Part shown: positions 8,122 to 17,047 of the stretch, piece after piece
How positions within the stretch are numbered: position 1 is the first letter of the stretch
How the letters are laid out: every line of letters begins with the position of its first letter
NCBI RefSeq assembly: GCF_000621705.1
Contig: NZ_JHXO01000012.1
Location: forward strand, 186,001-250,000
Source of the DNA: Prolixibacter bellariivorans ATCC BAA-1284
GTDB taxonomy: Bacteria > Bacteroidota > Bacteroidia > Bacteroidales > Prolixibacteraceae
Reading direction: 5' to 3'
Length of the DNA stretch: 64,000 nucleotides
Program-made: the position numbers and the translations under genes
Notes under the pieces: generated by a model
Database searches by the model: none
Told to the model about the DNA's origin: nothing
What the model saw: only the letters and a program-made list of their open reading frames with translations

Positions 8122-8409
8122 GTGTATCTTATTATTTTAATTTTCACATGATCCCGAACTATCCGGGAACATTTCTTTATTTATCAACTTATCTTACCAC
8201 TCAAAGTGTCCTTACTAAACCGAATTCTTTTTAAAATGTTCGATACAAAAAATACAACGGGATTAAATTGGTGCACTTATACCCGCATAAACCTCTAAAT
8301 GTGCGAATAAATTGAAAGGAGAAGGAAGAATCCGCTGTTAATCTATAATAATACTTTCATACTTACCCCTGATAGAGTAACTTTACTAAAAAAACAGAAT
8401 CTTATATCG

Positions 8410-9072
8410 ATGAAGACGAAAAAGTTTGCGATAATCCTATCCGGTTCCGGCGTATTTGACGGTGCTGAAATTCATGAATCCACATTAACCATGCTATCGA
8501 TTGCCAAAGCCGGCGGAACTTATCAATGTTTCGCTCCGGATAAAGAACAGGCACATGTCATCAATCACCTTACCGGCGAAGAGATGCCTGAAAAGCGCAA
8601 TGTTTTGATTGAAGCAGCCAGGATTGCCCGGGGCAATATTAAACCGCTGTCCGAATTTTCGCTTGACGATTTCGATATGATTGTATTTCCCGGAGGCTTC
8701 GGAGTCGCTAAGAACTTTTGCTCTTTTGCCTTCGAAGGACCGGATTGTGAAGTAGACCAGGAGGTTGAAACGGTTGTTAAATCAGCTGTAGAAAAAGGAC
8801 TTCCGATTGGTGCCCTTTGTATTTCTCCGGTACTAATGGCACGCATTCTTCCAGCGGTCGATGTCACCATTGGAGAAGACCAGGAAACCGCGGAAGCCAT
8901 CAGTACAATGGGGGGCTCCCACTACATTACAGACCATGGCGAAGTTATTATCGATGAAAAATACAAACTGGTCACAACCCCTTGTTACATGCTTGATGCA
9001 ACCATTCAGCAAATAGCTGAGGGAACCGACAATATTGTCAAAGAATTAATTTACCTGAGTGAAAACCCCTGA
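8410..9072 (+). CDS. elbB: ElbB-type isoprenoid biosynthesis glyoxalase
   Basis: A DJ-1/PfpI-superfamily protein of 220 residues whose start KKFAIILSGSGVFDGAEIHE is characteristic of ElbB (enhancing lycopene biosynthesis protein 2). The nucleophile-elbow Cys lies in IGALCISPVLMA and the acidic PGGFGVAKN loop is conserved. E. coli ElbB has weak glyoxalase activity and was linked to isoprenoid yield; its true role is unclear. Monocistronic, with a hairpin at 9100-9130 behind it. Confidence 0.92.
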   Translation: MKTKKFAIILSGSGVFDGAEIHESTLTMLSIAKAGGTYQCFAPDKEQAHVINHLTGEEMPEKRNVLIEAARIARGNIKPLSEFSLDDFDMIVFPGGFGVAKNFCSFAFEGPDCEVDQEVETVVKSAVEKGLPIGALCISPVLMARILPAVDVTIGEDQETAEAISTMGGSHYITDHGEVIIDEKYKLVTTPCYMLDATIQQIAEGTDNIVKELIYLSENP

Positions 9073-9099
9073 TGCATAACCATAGCCAAAGAGATAAAA

Positions 9100-9130
9100 A
9101 AAGAGATGCAGTTTGAAATTGCATCTCTTT
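9100..9130. terminator. Bidirectional terminator after elbB
   Basis: Arms AAAGAGATGCA and TGCATCTCTTT surround a loop of about 9 nt, with an A-run before and T-rich sequence after. It sits between convergent elbB and the outer-membrane protein gene at 9160-9648. Confidence 0.8.
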
Positions 9131-9159
9131 TATTTTGATTAAAATATTAATCTATTCCA

Positions 9160-9648
9160 TTAAAACTGGTAACGTATTCCAAGGCCAAGATTAAAGTCAA
9201 AACTATCACCATGGTTTAACAGGCCCAATTCTGGTCGCATATCTAAACCAAGCTGCAAACCAAAGGGCCACGAATACTCAATACCGATATCGCCGGCTGC
9301 AGCCAGATAAAGACCACTGCTACTGCTTCCGGTATAACTGCTTTTGTAATCCCATGAACCAATCTTAGCACCCGGTCCAACATACCAGTTGAATCCTTCG
9401 CCCAACGGCCAAACCCATTGATAAATTCCAGTCAGTCCCCAGGCCGTATAGTCGCTGTGCGAAACCAGACCCAAATCAAATTCCAGCCGATTCAAGTCCG
9501 ACAATCCATGCTGATAGGAGACTTCGGTGCCAAAACCGTTTCCACCTCCGAATCGCAACCCAATAGCGTTGTCTTTTACAACTTGTGCATTAGCCGACAT
9601 GGCCAGTCCAGCAATGAATAATGCTGACAAAAGAAATAGTTTTTTCAT
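9160..9648 (-). CDS. Small outer-membrane beta-barrel protein
   Basis: 162 residues with a clear signal peptide (MKKLFLLSALFIAGLAMSANAQ) followed by alternating aromatic/polar strands and Gly-rich turns (GLRFGGGNGFGTEVSYQHG), ending in the aromatic YQF typical of beta-barrels. This is probably an 8-stranded OmpX/OmpW-like barrel. No ligand or partner can be named; its neighbours on both sides face away or converge. Confidence 0.75.
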   Translation of the reverse strand: MKKLFLLSALFIAGLAMSANAQVVKDNAIGLRFGGGNGFGTEVSYQHGLSDLNRLEFDLGLVSHSDYTAWGLTGIYQWVWPLGEGFNWYVGPGAKIGSWDYKSSYTGSSSSGLYLAAAGDIGIEYSWPFGLQLGLDMRPELGLLNHGDSFDFNLGLGIRYQF

Positions 9649-9861
9649 GTGTTTATAGTTTAATTACAATTGACTTATGAAGACACCATAATCTCAATTA
9701 ATCATCTGCATTTTGCGTTTGAGAGAATCCGTTGGTTCGTTTGTTCCTGGCAAGATTTATAACGATCAGGGCCTTGTTTTGTTTGCTTAGGTTGTAATTT
9801 CATCGAATTCGTTATTTTTAAAAATCGAATAGCCGTCTGTTTTCCGGCATAACTACTTTAT

Positions 9862-10467
9862 ATGAACAACCAAAAACCAACCATTGGCCTAACAATCATC
9901 ATTTTGCTATTATCACTTCATCCAATAACGGCACAAACTACTTCTGACAAGCAGAATAAATTCAGGGTAGGCGCCGGTATATTGTTCGAGCACAGCATCG
10001 ACCGGCGAGGCCCACTCCTGATGGCCGATTACAACTGGCAACTAAATACGGTCATTGGAATTTCACCCGGAGTTTGGCTGGCTTACCGCCATTCGGCCTG
10101 GAAAAACGATACCGAATACTGGCGTTCCACGTTCGATATTAAAGACTTTCGTTTAGTCCCTCGCGTCAACTTGGTCGTCACTCCCCTACCGGAAAAACTT
10201 TCCCGATTGCATTTACAGGCAGGTATTCTCACCGAAGTGTTGTTCTCCCGATTTCATTCGACTAACGAAAATGACCTGATGGAACGAACCGATGACTACC
10301 TGGAAGAATCAACTAAACTCCGCCCCGGATTCAGTGGCGGAGTTCACGTCGATCTTGTCCGGATTAATCGACATTGGTTGGGTCTCGATGGTGAAATTAT
10401 CTACGAATATTCGGGCTACAATCCACGCGTTGATGCCGTGAATCTGGCCATTTATTATACCTTTTAG
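9862..10467 (+). CDS. Predicted outer-membrane beta-barrel protein
   Basis: 201 residues with a signal peptide (hydrophobic core IGLTIIILLLSLHPITAQ) and a mature region rich in alternating strands, ending IYYTF, the terminal aromatic usual for Bacteroidota outer-membrane barrels. No named domain is recognised. It is divergent from the barrel gene at 9160-9648 and convergent (11 bp) with the GH78 gene. Confidence 0.65.
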   Translation: MNNQKPTIGLTIIILLLSLHPITAQTTSDKQNKFRVGAGILFEHSIDRRGPLLMADYNWQLNTVIGISPGVWLAYRHSAWKNDTEYWRSTFDIKDFRLVPRVNLVVTPLPEKLSRLHLQAGILTEVLFSRFHSTNENDLMERTDDYLEESTKLRPGFSGGVHVDLVRINRHWLGLDGEIIYEYSGYNPRVDAVNLAIYYTF

Positions 10468-10478
10468 CCAGCTAGTTC

Positions 10479-12875
10479 CTACAATTCTATTTCCTGACTT
10501 CCGGAATGTAAGGGAACTTCTTTTCCGTTCCAACGGAAAACGCCGGTAAGATTTGCCGGCAAGGTTATTCGTCCCGTAATTCCATCCTTCCCTTTACGCT
10601 TCAAGTCAAATTCAATCATTCCTTCCGGATGAGGGAACTGGCCTTTGATAAATTGCAACGGACCAAGCGCCGGTTCTATCTTCACCGTTTTAAAGCCGGG
10701 CGAAGATGGCTCAATACCGGCAACTGTCGCCAACAAATCATAATCAGGGCTTGCGCTCCAGGCATGGCAATCAGAGCGTGTCGGATCGGGCTTCTCTGCA
10801 AACGTGGTCAATCCTTTCGTCAACATATCCCGCCAAAGGCCAAGAGTATTCAGGTATTCATCAGCCAAACCGACCTTTTTCATGGCTTGGGTAAGATAAA
10901 ACCGGAAATACATTGTTGGCTGAATCAGCGAAGTGTCGTTCATCATTCTCCGAACAAAATCCTTCGCATTGTGCTTATCCACCGCGTCCGTCAATACAGC
11001 GAATATATTGGTGTGCATGCTGAACTCCTTCTTTTCCGGAGTATCCGAAAAGTATCCTTTCGATTCGTCCCAGCAATTTTCCTTAACAGCCTTTACCAGG
11101 TTATCGGCCAACATCTGATATTTTTGAGCAAGACAAGTATCGTTAAATTGTTTGAATATTTCAGCGGCGTGCTGTGCACTATAGGCAAACTGCAACGTCA
11201 GCATCGCACTTTGTCCCTGAAATCCGCCAGCCGGGACACCTCCCATTTGCGTCTCGCTACTCCAAACCCATTCTTTGGCCCAGTCAACAAAATTCCAGTA
11301 TTCCACTTTTCCCAACAAACCCGTTTTCCGATCAATGCGTTGTTCAAACCAATGCATCACATTCTCGATTCCCCAAAGATTACTTCGAACAAACTCCGGA
11401 TCATCACGCAGCATCCTGTAATCATTCACCATATCCACCCAAAATAGCGAGTAAGGAGGAATAATCTGTGGCAAATAAGACGGGTAACGACTTCTGGTCA
11501 ATCCTTCCGAAAAACGGGAATCATTAAACAACTTAATTGCTTTGCGTACCAAACGATCATCGCCCGACACGTAAAGCGAAATCAACGCCTGTATACGCGT
11601 ATCGCCCACATACTGCAACTGTTCGTAGTACGGACAATCGAAATACGTTTCATTAGCACACAAACGGGCTGTTCGCCAACCTACGTTCCAAATTTGCTTC
11701 AGACTTGAATCACTGGATATGAACGTTGCTTTCTCCACCAACGGATAGGCCGTAAACATTCCATAAAAGTCGTTGATGGTTAGCGGCTCATCAGCTGTTT
11801 GAATATCGATTCGGATGTAACGGTACGTCCGGAACCACAAAGGCCGGAACAAGCGATTCGTTCCACCGTCCGGCAGAAAAACATCGGTATAGCCCAAAAG
11901 CTTCTTTCCATCAATCACATCCCGGTTTCCTTTTTGTCCGTTTGCATCAAAAAGTGCTTCCGCATAGCTGATTTTTACGGTAGCGCCTTTTCCTTTCGCG
12001 ACGTACAATTCGGGATAAGCAGTCGTCAAAACACCATTGTCAATCAAAATGGAAACCTTCCGGTTGGCCGGAATAGTTAACGGAGCTTTTCCCTGAAGCC
12101 AATTATCGGTTATATTAATTCCTTCACTTCTCCGGACAGATTTCATCCTTTCTAACTTCTTCTCCATGAAAGGAATTTGCCGCGGAGTCAACGTCCAGGA
12201 GGTTTCTGTTCCGATCCCTCTGGGTTGGCCGGAATGAACTTCAATGGCTTGTTTCCAGCTGGAATCATCGTAGCCATCTGTTTCCCATCCCCAGGGATAT
12301 TTAGAACCATCAACCACATCTGTTGGACCGACCACAATATAGGTATGAAGCAAATTACCCGGATCTTCTCCCGGGCTGTATGCCTGATCCTGTATGACTT
12401 TCCACGATGAATCGGTATTCACGATTTCCTCTTTCGAGGAGTTTCCCTGCAGGATGAATCCTGTCATTAACGAAAACTGCGCAACCGGCCGCTTCAATCC
12501 GAAATTCCAGACTTCGGCTGCCAGCACATTCCTTCCTTTCCTGAGATAGGGAGCAATATCGACCGAGTCAAAATGCCAGTGTTCAATATCTCCCCTTGAT
12601 GGCCCTTCACAAATCGGTTTTCCGTTGACAAAAAAACGATACCGGTTGTCACCTGAAATATGCACGATGAATTTCTCAGGAACATCAGCTAATTCAAAAC
12701 TTTTCCGGAAATGGAATACACCATATTCTGTTGGGGAAGCTGTCGGATGACTTATCCAATGGGCGCTCCATGGTTTATCCAGCAACGAAGGATTAATTTG
12801 ATTCAGGGCGACAGCCTGACCGAAGCCAGTAACGGTTACGCTGCACCAAATCAGGATAGTCAGAATCCATTTCAT
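10479..12875 (-). CDS. Secreted GH78 alpha-L-rhamnosidase-like glycosidase
   Basis: A 798-residue protein with a signal peptide (cleavage near GFGQ, residue 20), an N-terminal beta-sandwich (FFVNGKPICEGPSRGDIEHW) and an (alpha/alpha)6 barrel. The GH78 catalytic stretch DCPYYEQLQYVGD places Asp413, Glu418 and Asp425 with the same spacing as D567/E572/D579 of Bacillus RhaB. A further Glu in TTFAEKPDP and the HAWSASPDYDLL segment fit the C-terminal part. It should remove alpha-L-rhamnose from glycans in the periplasm or outside. No SusC/SusD pair or rhamnose catabolism gene is adjacent. Confidence 0.88.
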   Translation of the reverse strand: MKWILTILIWCSVTVTGFGQAVALNQINPSLLDKPWSAHWISHPTASPTEYGVFHFRKSFELADVPEKFIVHISGDNRYRFFVNGKPICEGPSRGDIEHWHFDSVDIAPYLRKGRNVLAAEVWNFGLKRPVAQFSLMTGFILQGNSSKEEIVNTDSSWKVIQDQAYSPGEDPGNLLHTYIVVGPTDVVDGSKYPWGWETDGYDDSSWKQAIEVHSGQPRGIGTETSWTLTPRQIPFMEKKLERMKSVRRSEGINITDNWLQGKAPLTIPANRKVSILIDNGVLTTAYPELYVAKGKGATVKISYAEALFDANGQKGNRDVIDGKKLLGYTDVFLPDGGTNRLFRPLWFRTYRYIRIDIQTADEPLTINDFYGMFTAYPLVEKATFISSDSSLKQIWNVGWRTARLCANETYFDCPYYEQLQYVGDTRIQALISLYVSGDDRLVRKAIKLFNDSRFSEGLTRSRYPSYLPQIIPPYSLFWVDMVNDYRMLRDDPEFVRSNLWGIENVMHWFEQRIDRKTGLLGKVEYWNFVDWAKEWVWSSETQMGGVPAGGFQGQSAMLTLQFAYSAQHAAEIFKQFNDTCLAQKYQMLADNLVKAVKENCWDESKGYFSDTPEKKEFSMHTNIFAVLTDAVDKHNAKDFVRRMMNDTSLIQPTMYFRFYLTQAMKKVGLADEYLNTLGLWRDMLTKGLTTFAEKPDPTRSDCHAWSASPDYDLLATVAGIEPSSPGFKTVKIEPALGPLQFIKGQFPHPEGMIEFDLKRKGKDGITGRITLPANLTGVFRWNGKEVPLHSGSQEIEL

Positions 12876-12918
12876 AGGTTAGCTATTTTGGTGTTTAATA
12901 GTTTACGGTATCAAACAG

Positions 12919-13419
12919 CTACTTCTTTTTGTCCCCGCTCACAATTTTGGTGTATTTGAAATAATAAAGTTGTTTCATTCCCCTCAACCAGGCTGGCGGC
13001 TGATGAATTCCGGTGTTGCTGACATCAATTAATTTCAACTTTTTACAGTTGGAAAGCGTGTAAGGTAATTCGGTCAAATTCGGATTATCGCTCAAATACA
13101 ACTCTTCCAGGTTATCACACAGGTCAAGTACCTTGTTAACTGATTGTAGATCATTATCCCTCAACGATAAAGTTCGCAAGTTTTTCATCGCTGTAATATT
13201 ATTCGGAATTTCCGTCAAATTATTGTGATCAAGAATTAATACACGAATAGTAGGCGAAAGTGCCTGAACAGGGAAATTGCGTAATCCTTCCCAGCTTAAA
13301 TCCAGAATATAGTGATCGGTACCATATTGTGCATCTCCGTAAAATATACCCGGTCGTTTCTCCTGCCCATAGGCAATCAAAGTTGCCAGACTAAAAATCA
13401 ACGTAAAAATCAGCTTCAT
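12919..13419 (-). CDS. Secreted leucine-rich-repeat protein
   Basis: 166 residues with a signal peptide (MKLIFTLIFSLATLIAYGQ) and about four LRR units of the LxxLxLxxNxL type (VLILDHNNLTEIP, LRTLSLRDNDLQSV, LEELYLSDNPNLTELP, LKLIDVSNTGI), ending in a lysine tail. LRRs form solenoids for protein binding. The repeat number is small. It is 43 bp upstream of the GH78 gene on the same strand and may share a transcript. A strong minus-strand hairpin with a T-run lies upstream (13566-13613). Confidence 0.8.
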   Translation of the reverse strand: MKLIFTLIFSLATLIAYGQEKRPGIFYGDAQYGTDHYILDLSWEGLRNFPVQALSPTIRVLILDHNNLTEIPNNITAMKNLRTLSLRDNDLQSVNKVLDLCDNLEELYLSDNPNLTELPYTLSNCKKLKLIDVSNTGIHQPPAWLRGMKQLYYFKYTKIVSGDKKK

Positions 13420-13565
13420 CTTCCTTATTTTAATGTGGTTTCAACTGAACAGCATAGAGTTTTTTCTACAATCATTCGGAAAGCAAAAGTTACAAAAAAA
13501 GGAATGAAAACAGGTCGAAAATAAAGGGTTTTACCCGCAGGATGGAACGCTTCAAAATCAGGGAA

Positions 13566-13613
13566 TAAAAAAACCATGGTTTCCTATCTTTATAGAACAG
13601 GAACACCATGGTT
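13566..13613 (-). terminator. Intrinsic terminator or attenuator upstream of the LRR gene
   Basis: On the minus strand AACCATGG pairs with CCATGGTT, and the stem extends through TTCCT/AGGAA with a one-base bulge, followed by a T-run (TTTTTTTATT). It lies about 150 bp upstream of the LRR start, so it either attenuates that gene or ends an unseen leftward transcript. I see no reading frame of useful length in 13614-13833. The + strand lacks a T-run after the stem. Confidence 0.65.
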
Positions 13614-13839
13614 AAATCGTACACATCATTTTAATGACTTCTTGTACTTTCAATCATCAAAAAATAAATCAACAACGCTTAATTTAATCGTGGATATCAG
13701 GATAACAAGAGTCAATTTAAAAAGTTCGCGTTCCGGTAGAAAACCAAAATAAATTTTGAGGAATCAGCCTATCCGATAATTAATTTTCCTTTTAAGTCTC
13801 CACTAAGAACCCTCTCCTACCAGAAGCCTGTAATTGTGT

Positions 13840-13847
13840 TATCTTTG
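13840..13847 (+). promoter_or_regulatory. Promoter -7 element of the lysO-like pair
   Basis: TATCTTTG followed by C is an exact TAnnTTTG match. It lies inside a longer TTG-initiated frame (13834), so transcription near 13854 would exclude that start and favours the ATG at 13876. Confidence 0.6.
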
Positions 13848-13875
13848 CCTCCGATCGAAATTGAAAAGCGAACAA

Positions 13876-14154
13876 ATGATTACCGTTTTACTACTGATGG
13901 TGGCCGGCATTCTTGCCGGATGGTGGCTGGGGAAATTTCCGCTGGTAATGAAAATCAATGACAAGCTCATCTCATGGGCCATCTATGTGTTGTTGTTTTT
14001 GCTCGGAGTAGGTGTGGGAACCAACAAAATGGTTATCCAAAGCCTCGATTCGATTGGTTTACAAGCTTTGCTTTTAACCATCGGTGCGCTGGCCGGAAGC
14101 ATTGCGATGGGATGGATTATCTATCGTGCATTTTTTCACCTGAATAACAACTAA
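13876..14154 (+). CDS. LysO-family lysine exporter, N-terminal part as a separate small protein
   Basis: 92 residues from the ATG at 13876 (MITVLLLMVAGILAGWWLG), three hydrophobic segments, with the INDKLISWAIYVLLFLLGVGVG core typical of the first half of LysO (formerly DUF340/YbjE). E. coli LysO is one chain of about 300 residues; here the N-terminal part is a separate gene and the larger part starts 3 bp downstream. The two would form one transporter exporting lysine or toxic analogues. I reject the TTG start at 13834 because a promoter element overlaps it. Confidence 0.78.
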   Translation: MITVLLLMVAGILAGWWLGKFPLVMKINDKLISWAIYVLLFLLGVGVGTNKMVIQSLDSIGLQALLLTIGALAGSIAMGWIIYRAFFHLNNN

Positions 14155-14157
14155 ACC

Positions 14158-14766
14158 ATGAAAGGCAGCATTATCATTCTTTCATTCTTTGCGTTGGGAC
14201 TTATTCTGGGTGTTACGGACACTCTTCCCGATTTTTTGCGCGAGACGGACTTCAGCATGTATGCACTGTACATTCTGATGTTTTTGGTAGGAATCGGCAT
14301 CGGAGCCGACCGAAAATCCTGGAAAGTTATCCGGACCATCAATGTGAAAATCTTTTTGGTACCATTGGGAGTAATGGTCGGTACAGCCATTGGCGTTACC
14401 ATTGTTTCCCTGTTCCTTCCGAATTTAACTATCAGAGAAGCAATGGCCGTTGGAGCCGGTTATGGTTATTACAGCCTTTCCAGCATCTTTATTACACAAA
14501 TGCACGGAGAAACGCTTGGCGTAATGGCCTTGTTGTCGAACATTATCCGAGAAGTTGCCACGCTTTTGCTGACTCCTTTGTTTGTCAAGTATTTTGGAAA
14601 ACTGGCCGGTATTATGAGTGGAGGTGCCACAGCCATGGATACAACCCTGCCCATTATCACCCGTTATTCCGGAAAAGATTATGCTATTATCTCGCTTTTT
14701 AGCGGAATTGTTTTAACGATATTGGTACCGGTCATCATTACATTCATCCTACACACCAGCCTTTAA
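14158..14766 (+). CDS. lysO: LysO-family lysine exporter, main membrane domain
   Basis: 202 residues with about six membrane segments. Family marks include LYILMFLVGIGIGADRKSW, the GAGYGYYSLSSI loop and GGATAMDTTLPIITRYSG, which in LysO carry the conserved acidic and polar residues of the transport path. The ATG is 3 bp after the stop of the small LysO-like protein, so translation is coupled. Split LysO genes have been seen in other Bacteroidota as far as I recall. The gene converges with the TPR kinase gene 11 bp away. Confidence 0.82.
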   Translation: MKGSIIILSFFALGLILGVTDTLPDFLRETDFSMYALYILMFLVGIGIGADRKSWKVIRTINVKIFLVPLGVMVGTAIGVTIVSLFLPNLTIREAMAVGAGYGYYSLSSIFITQMHGETLGVMALLSNIIREVATLLLTPLFVKYFGKLAGIMSGGATAMDTTLPIITRYSGKDYAIISLFSGIVLTILVPVIITFILHTSL

Positions 14767-14777
14767 TATCAGAAAAA

Positions 14778-16856
14778 TCAAACGTCGGAAAGCTGTCTAT
14801 CGGCTAACTTACGAGAACCAGCCAATGGTAGGGTAAAATAAAATTCCGAACCCTTTCCTAACTGACTATCAACCGCAATGCTTCCGTTGTTGGCCTCCAC
14901 GAATTCGCGGCAGAGATTCAATCCCAGGCCAGATCCCTTTTCTTTATTTGTTCCGTATGTGGTGAAATAAGTGCTCTTATCAAATAACTTGGGAAGATTT
15001 TCCTTCGGAACGCCGATACCAGTGTCTCTGACTGACACTTTAATATGCTTGTCACTCTGTTCAATCTTCAGCAGAATGCGTCCGCCGGAAGGCGTAAATT
15101 TAATGGCATTACTAAGCAAGTTTCGCAAAACCAGGTTAATCATGTCCGCATCGCAATAGGAAAGTACGGCTTCTCCCATATTGATTTCCAAATCGATGCC
15201 CTTCACTTTCGCATCCGCTTTAATCAGGTCCAGCGATTCTTCAACCAATTCGGTTAAGTCAACTACACCTTGATTGGGTGTAATTCTGCCTTGTTGCGAA
15301 CGAGACCAATACAACAGATTCTCCAGTAAATTATGGGTATCACAGGTTTTGTCCCTCAGCACCTTCATCACATCGAAGAGTTCTTTCCTATCGGTGAATT
15401 CATCTTCCAAAACCATATCGAAGATGGAACGCATATTGGCAATCGGACCACGAAGGTCGTGCCCGATAACCGAGAAAAGTTTGTCTTTCGTCTGGTTTAG
15501 TTCCTCGAGAATATTTTTCTGCATCCCGAGCATTTCATTTTGCCGGGCAATCTCTACATTCTGCTGTGTAATTTTCTCGTTATCCAGTCGCTTCTGCACA
15601 TAAGCGTAAATAATCAATCCGGCAACGAGAAGAATGGATATGGTTAGCCCCAACAATGTATTTCCTAAAAGCTTTTGCCTTTCAAGCTTTGCCTGTTGCA
15701 GTTCAATCAGCTGCTCTTTCTTCTGTGTCTCATATTTTGTCTGCAATTCGGCAATTTGTTGCGATTTGGCCAAACTGAGAACCGAGTCGCTGTACGACTT
15801 ATATTTTTCATGATAATAAAGCGCTTCTTTGTAGTTCTCCAAACCTGCATAAGCCTTCGAAAGATTATTATAGATACGGGCCACCTCGTTATTCACGCCC
15901 ATGTCACCTATAATCTTGAGAGCTGCTGTATAATAACTGATGGCTTTATCATAGGAACCCAACTTATCGAGGATTACGCCAATATTATTCACACACTGTG
16001 AGATTCGATTGTGATCATTCATCTCCTTATACAATGACATAGCCTGCAGTGCATGTTCAAAAGCCAGGGGCATGTCGCCCTGTTTCTGCAAAATGACCCC
16101 AATATTCAGCAAGCAGTTGGCAATTCCTCGCTGATTATCCAGTTCTTTATATACATTGAGTGCCCTCGTGTAATATTGTTTGGCTTCAACCAGCTTGTGT
16201 CGATTCGATGATATAACTCCCATATTGACCAGACTGGTAGCTAATTTGCCTTTAAAGCCATTTTTTTCAGCCAAATTCAATGCTCGCTGGTTATATTCCT
16301 TCGCCTCATCGATCAGGCCAATTGTAATATAGGCACTGGCAATATTCGTCAGTGTTGTGATCAGCGGGTGAATGATGTGATTGGAATCATAGTAATTCAG
16401 GGCGACCTGGTAATTTTCCAGCGCTTTTACATATTTTCCACGCCGGTGATAAATACTTCCAACGTTATTATGCGCATGCGCTGCCCCGCGCTCATCACCT
16501 ATCTTTTCATAAATGACCAATGCCTTCTGATAAAATGACATTGCCTGACTTAATTCTCCATCCTGCTGGTATAAAACACCATAATACCCATTGGCATCGG
16601 CAATCCCTTTTTCATATCCCACACGGGTGGCGTAACTCAAAATTCCGGGAAGTTGAAGACGGACAGTTTGGGGATCGGAATAAATATTTTCAAAGCACGA
16701 ATTCAATAACATATCAATCTTATCCCGGTCCGTCAATGTCGACTTATCCGTCAGCTCGGGTAAATTTGTTTTTGCATCGCCGTCGGCATAAAGCTTTTCT
16801 CCTCCCAATATCAGGAAGAGGAACATCAACATTCCCGTTAATAGGTTCACCTTCAT
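14778..16856 (-). CDS. TPR sensor histidine kinase
   Basis: 692 residues: signal peptide (1-24), about six tetratricopeptide repeats (84-350) in the periplasm, a coiled coil (365-395), one membrane segment (398-420), a second coil, a HisKA domain with phospho-acceptor His466 (FSVIGHDLRGP) and a HATPase domain with N-box NLVLRNLLSNAIKF, G1 VRDTGIGVP and G2 GSGLGLNL. There is no receiver domain and no response regulator next door, so it is an orphan kinase whose periplasmic TPRs presumably bind a protein or peptide signal. Confidence 0.9.
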   Translation of the reverse strand: MKVNLLTGMLMFLFLILGGEKLYADGDAKTNLPELTDKSTLTDRDKIDMLLNSCFENIYSDPQTVRLQLPGILSYATRVGYEKGIADANGYYGVLYQQDGELSQAMSFYQKALVIYEKIGDERGAAHAHNNVGSIYHRRGKYVKALENYQVALNYYDSNHIIHPLITTLTNIASAYITIGLIDEAKEYNQRALNLAEKNGFKGKLATSLVNMGVISSNRHKLVEAKQYYTRALNVYKELDNQRGIANCLLNIGVILQKQGDMPLAFEHALQAMSLYKEMNDHNRISQCVNNIGVILDKLGSYDKAISYYTAALKIIGDMGVNNEVARIYNNLSKAYAGLENYKEALYYHEKYKSYSDSVLSLAKSQQIAELQTKYETQKKEQLIELQQAKLERQKLLGNTLLGLTISILLVAGLIIYAYVQKRLDNEKITQQNVEIARQNEMLGMQKNILEELNQTKDKLFSVIGHDLRGPIANMRSIFDMVLEDEFTDRKELFDVMKVLRDKTCDTHNLLENLLYWSRSQQGRITPNQGVVDLTELVEESLDLIKADAKVKGIDLEINMGEAVLSYCDADMINLVLRNLLSNAIKFTPSGGRILLKIEQSDKHIKVSVRDTGIGVPKENLPKLFDKSTYFTTYGTNKEKGSGLGLNLCREFVEANNGSIAVDSQLGKGSEFYFTLPLAGSRKLADRQLSDV

Positions 16857-16941
16857 TGCTCTAATATTTAATCCTGCTCTCTATCAAATGGTTACCTGCT
16901 GAGCGGTAAGAATTTATGGAAGATGGGCAGTCCAATCTTTT

Positions 16942-16949
16942 CAAATTTA
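16942..16949 (-). promoter_or_regulatory. Promoter -7 element of the TPR kinase gene
   Basis: On the minus strand TAAATTTG (16949 to 16942) matches TAnnTTTG. It is 86 bp upstream of the ATG at 16856. Confidence 0.45.
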
Positions 16950-16987
16950 ATAATAATTAACAGAAATTAAACGCCTGACAACAAAGC

Positions 16988-17026
16988 AAAAAAAGCCGCT
17001 GAAGTTATTACAACTAATCAGCGGCT
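16988..17026 (-). terminator. Terminator of the esterase operon
   Basis: Arms AGCCGCTGA and TCAGCGGCT (16994-17002 / 17018-17026) with a run of seven T on the minus strand after the stem. It lies 22 bp beyond the esterase stop codon. Confidence 0.85.
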
Positions 17027-17047
17027 ATATCATGTTAAAATTTTTCT

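Noticed and set aside
10629-11447. 272-codon plus-strand frame
   Set aside because: Antisense to the GH78 gene; no recognisable motif and highly basic composition.
13834-13875. TTG-initiated extension of the small LysO-like gene
   Set aside because: It contains the promoter -7 element TATCTTTG, so the transcript should start inside it.
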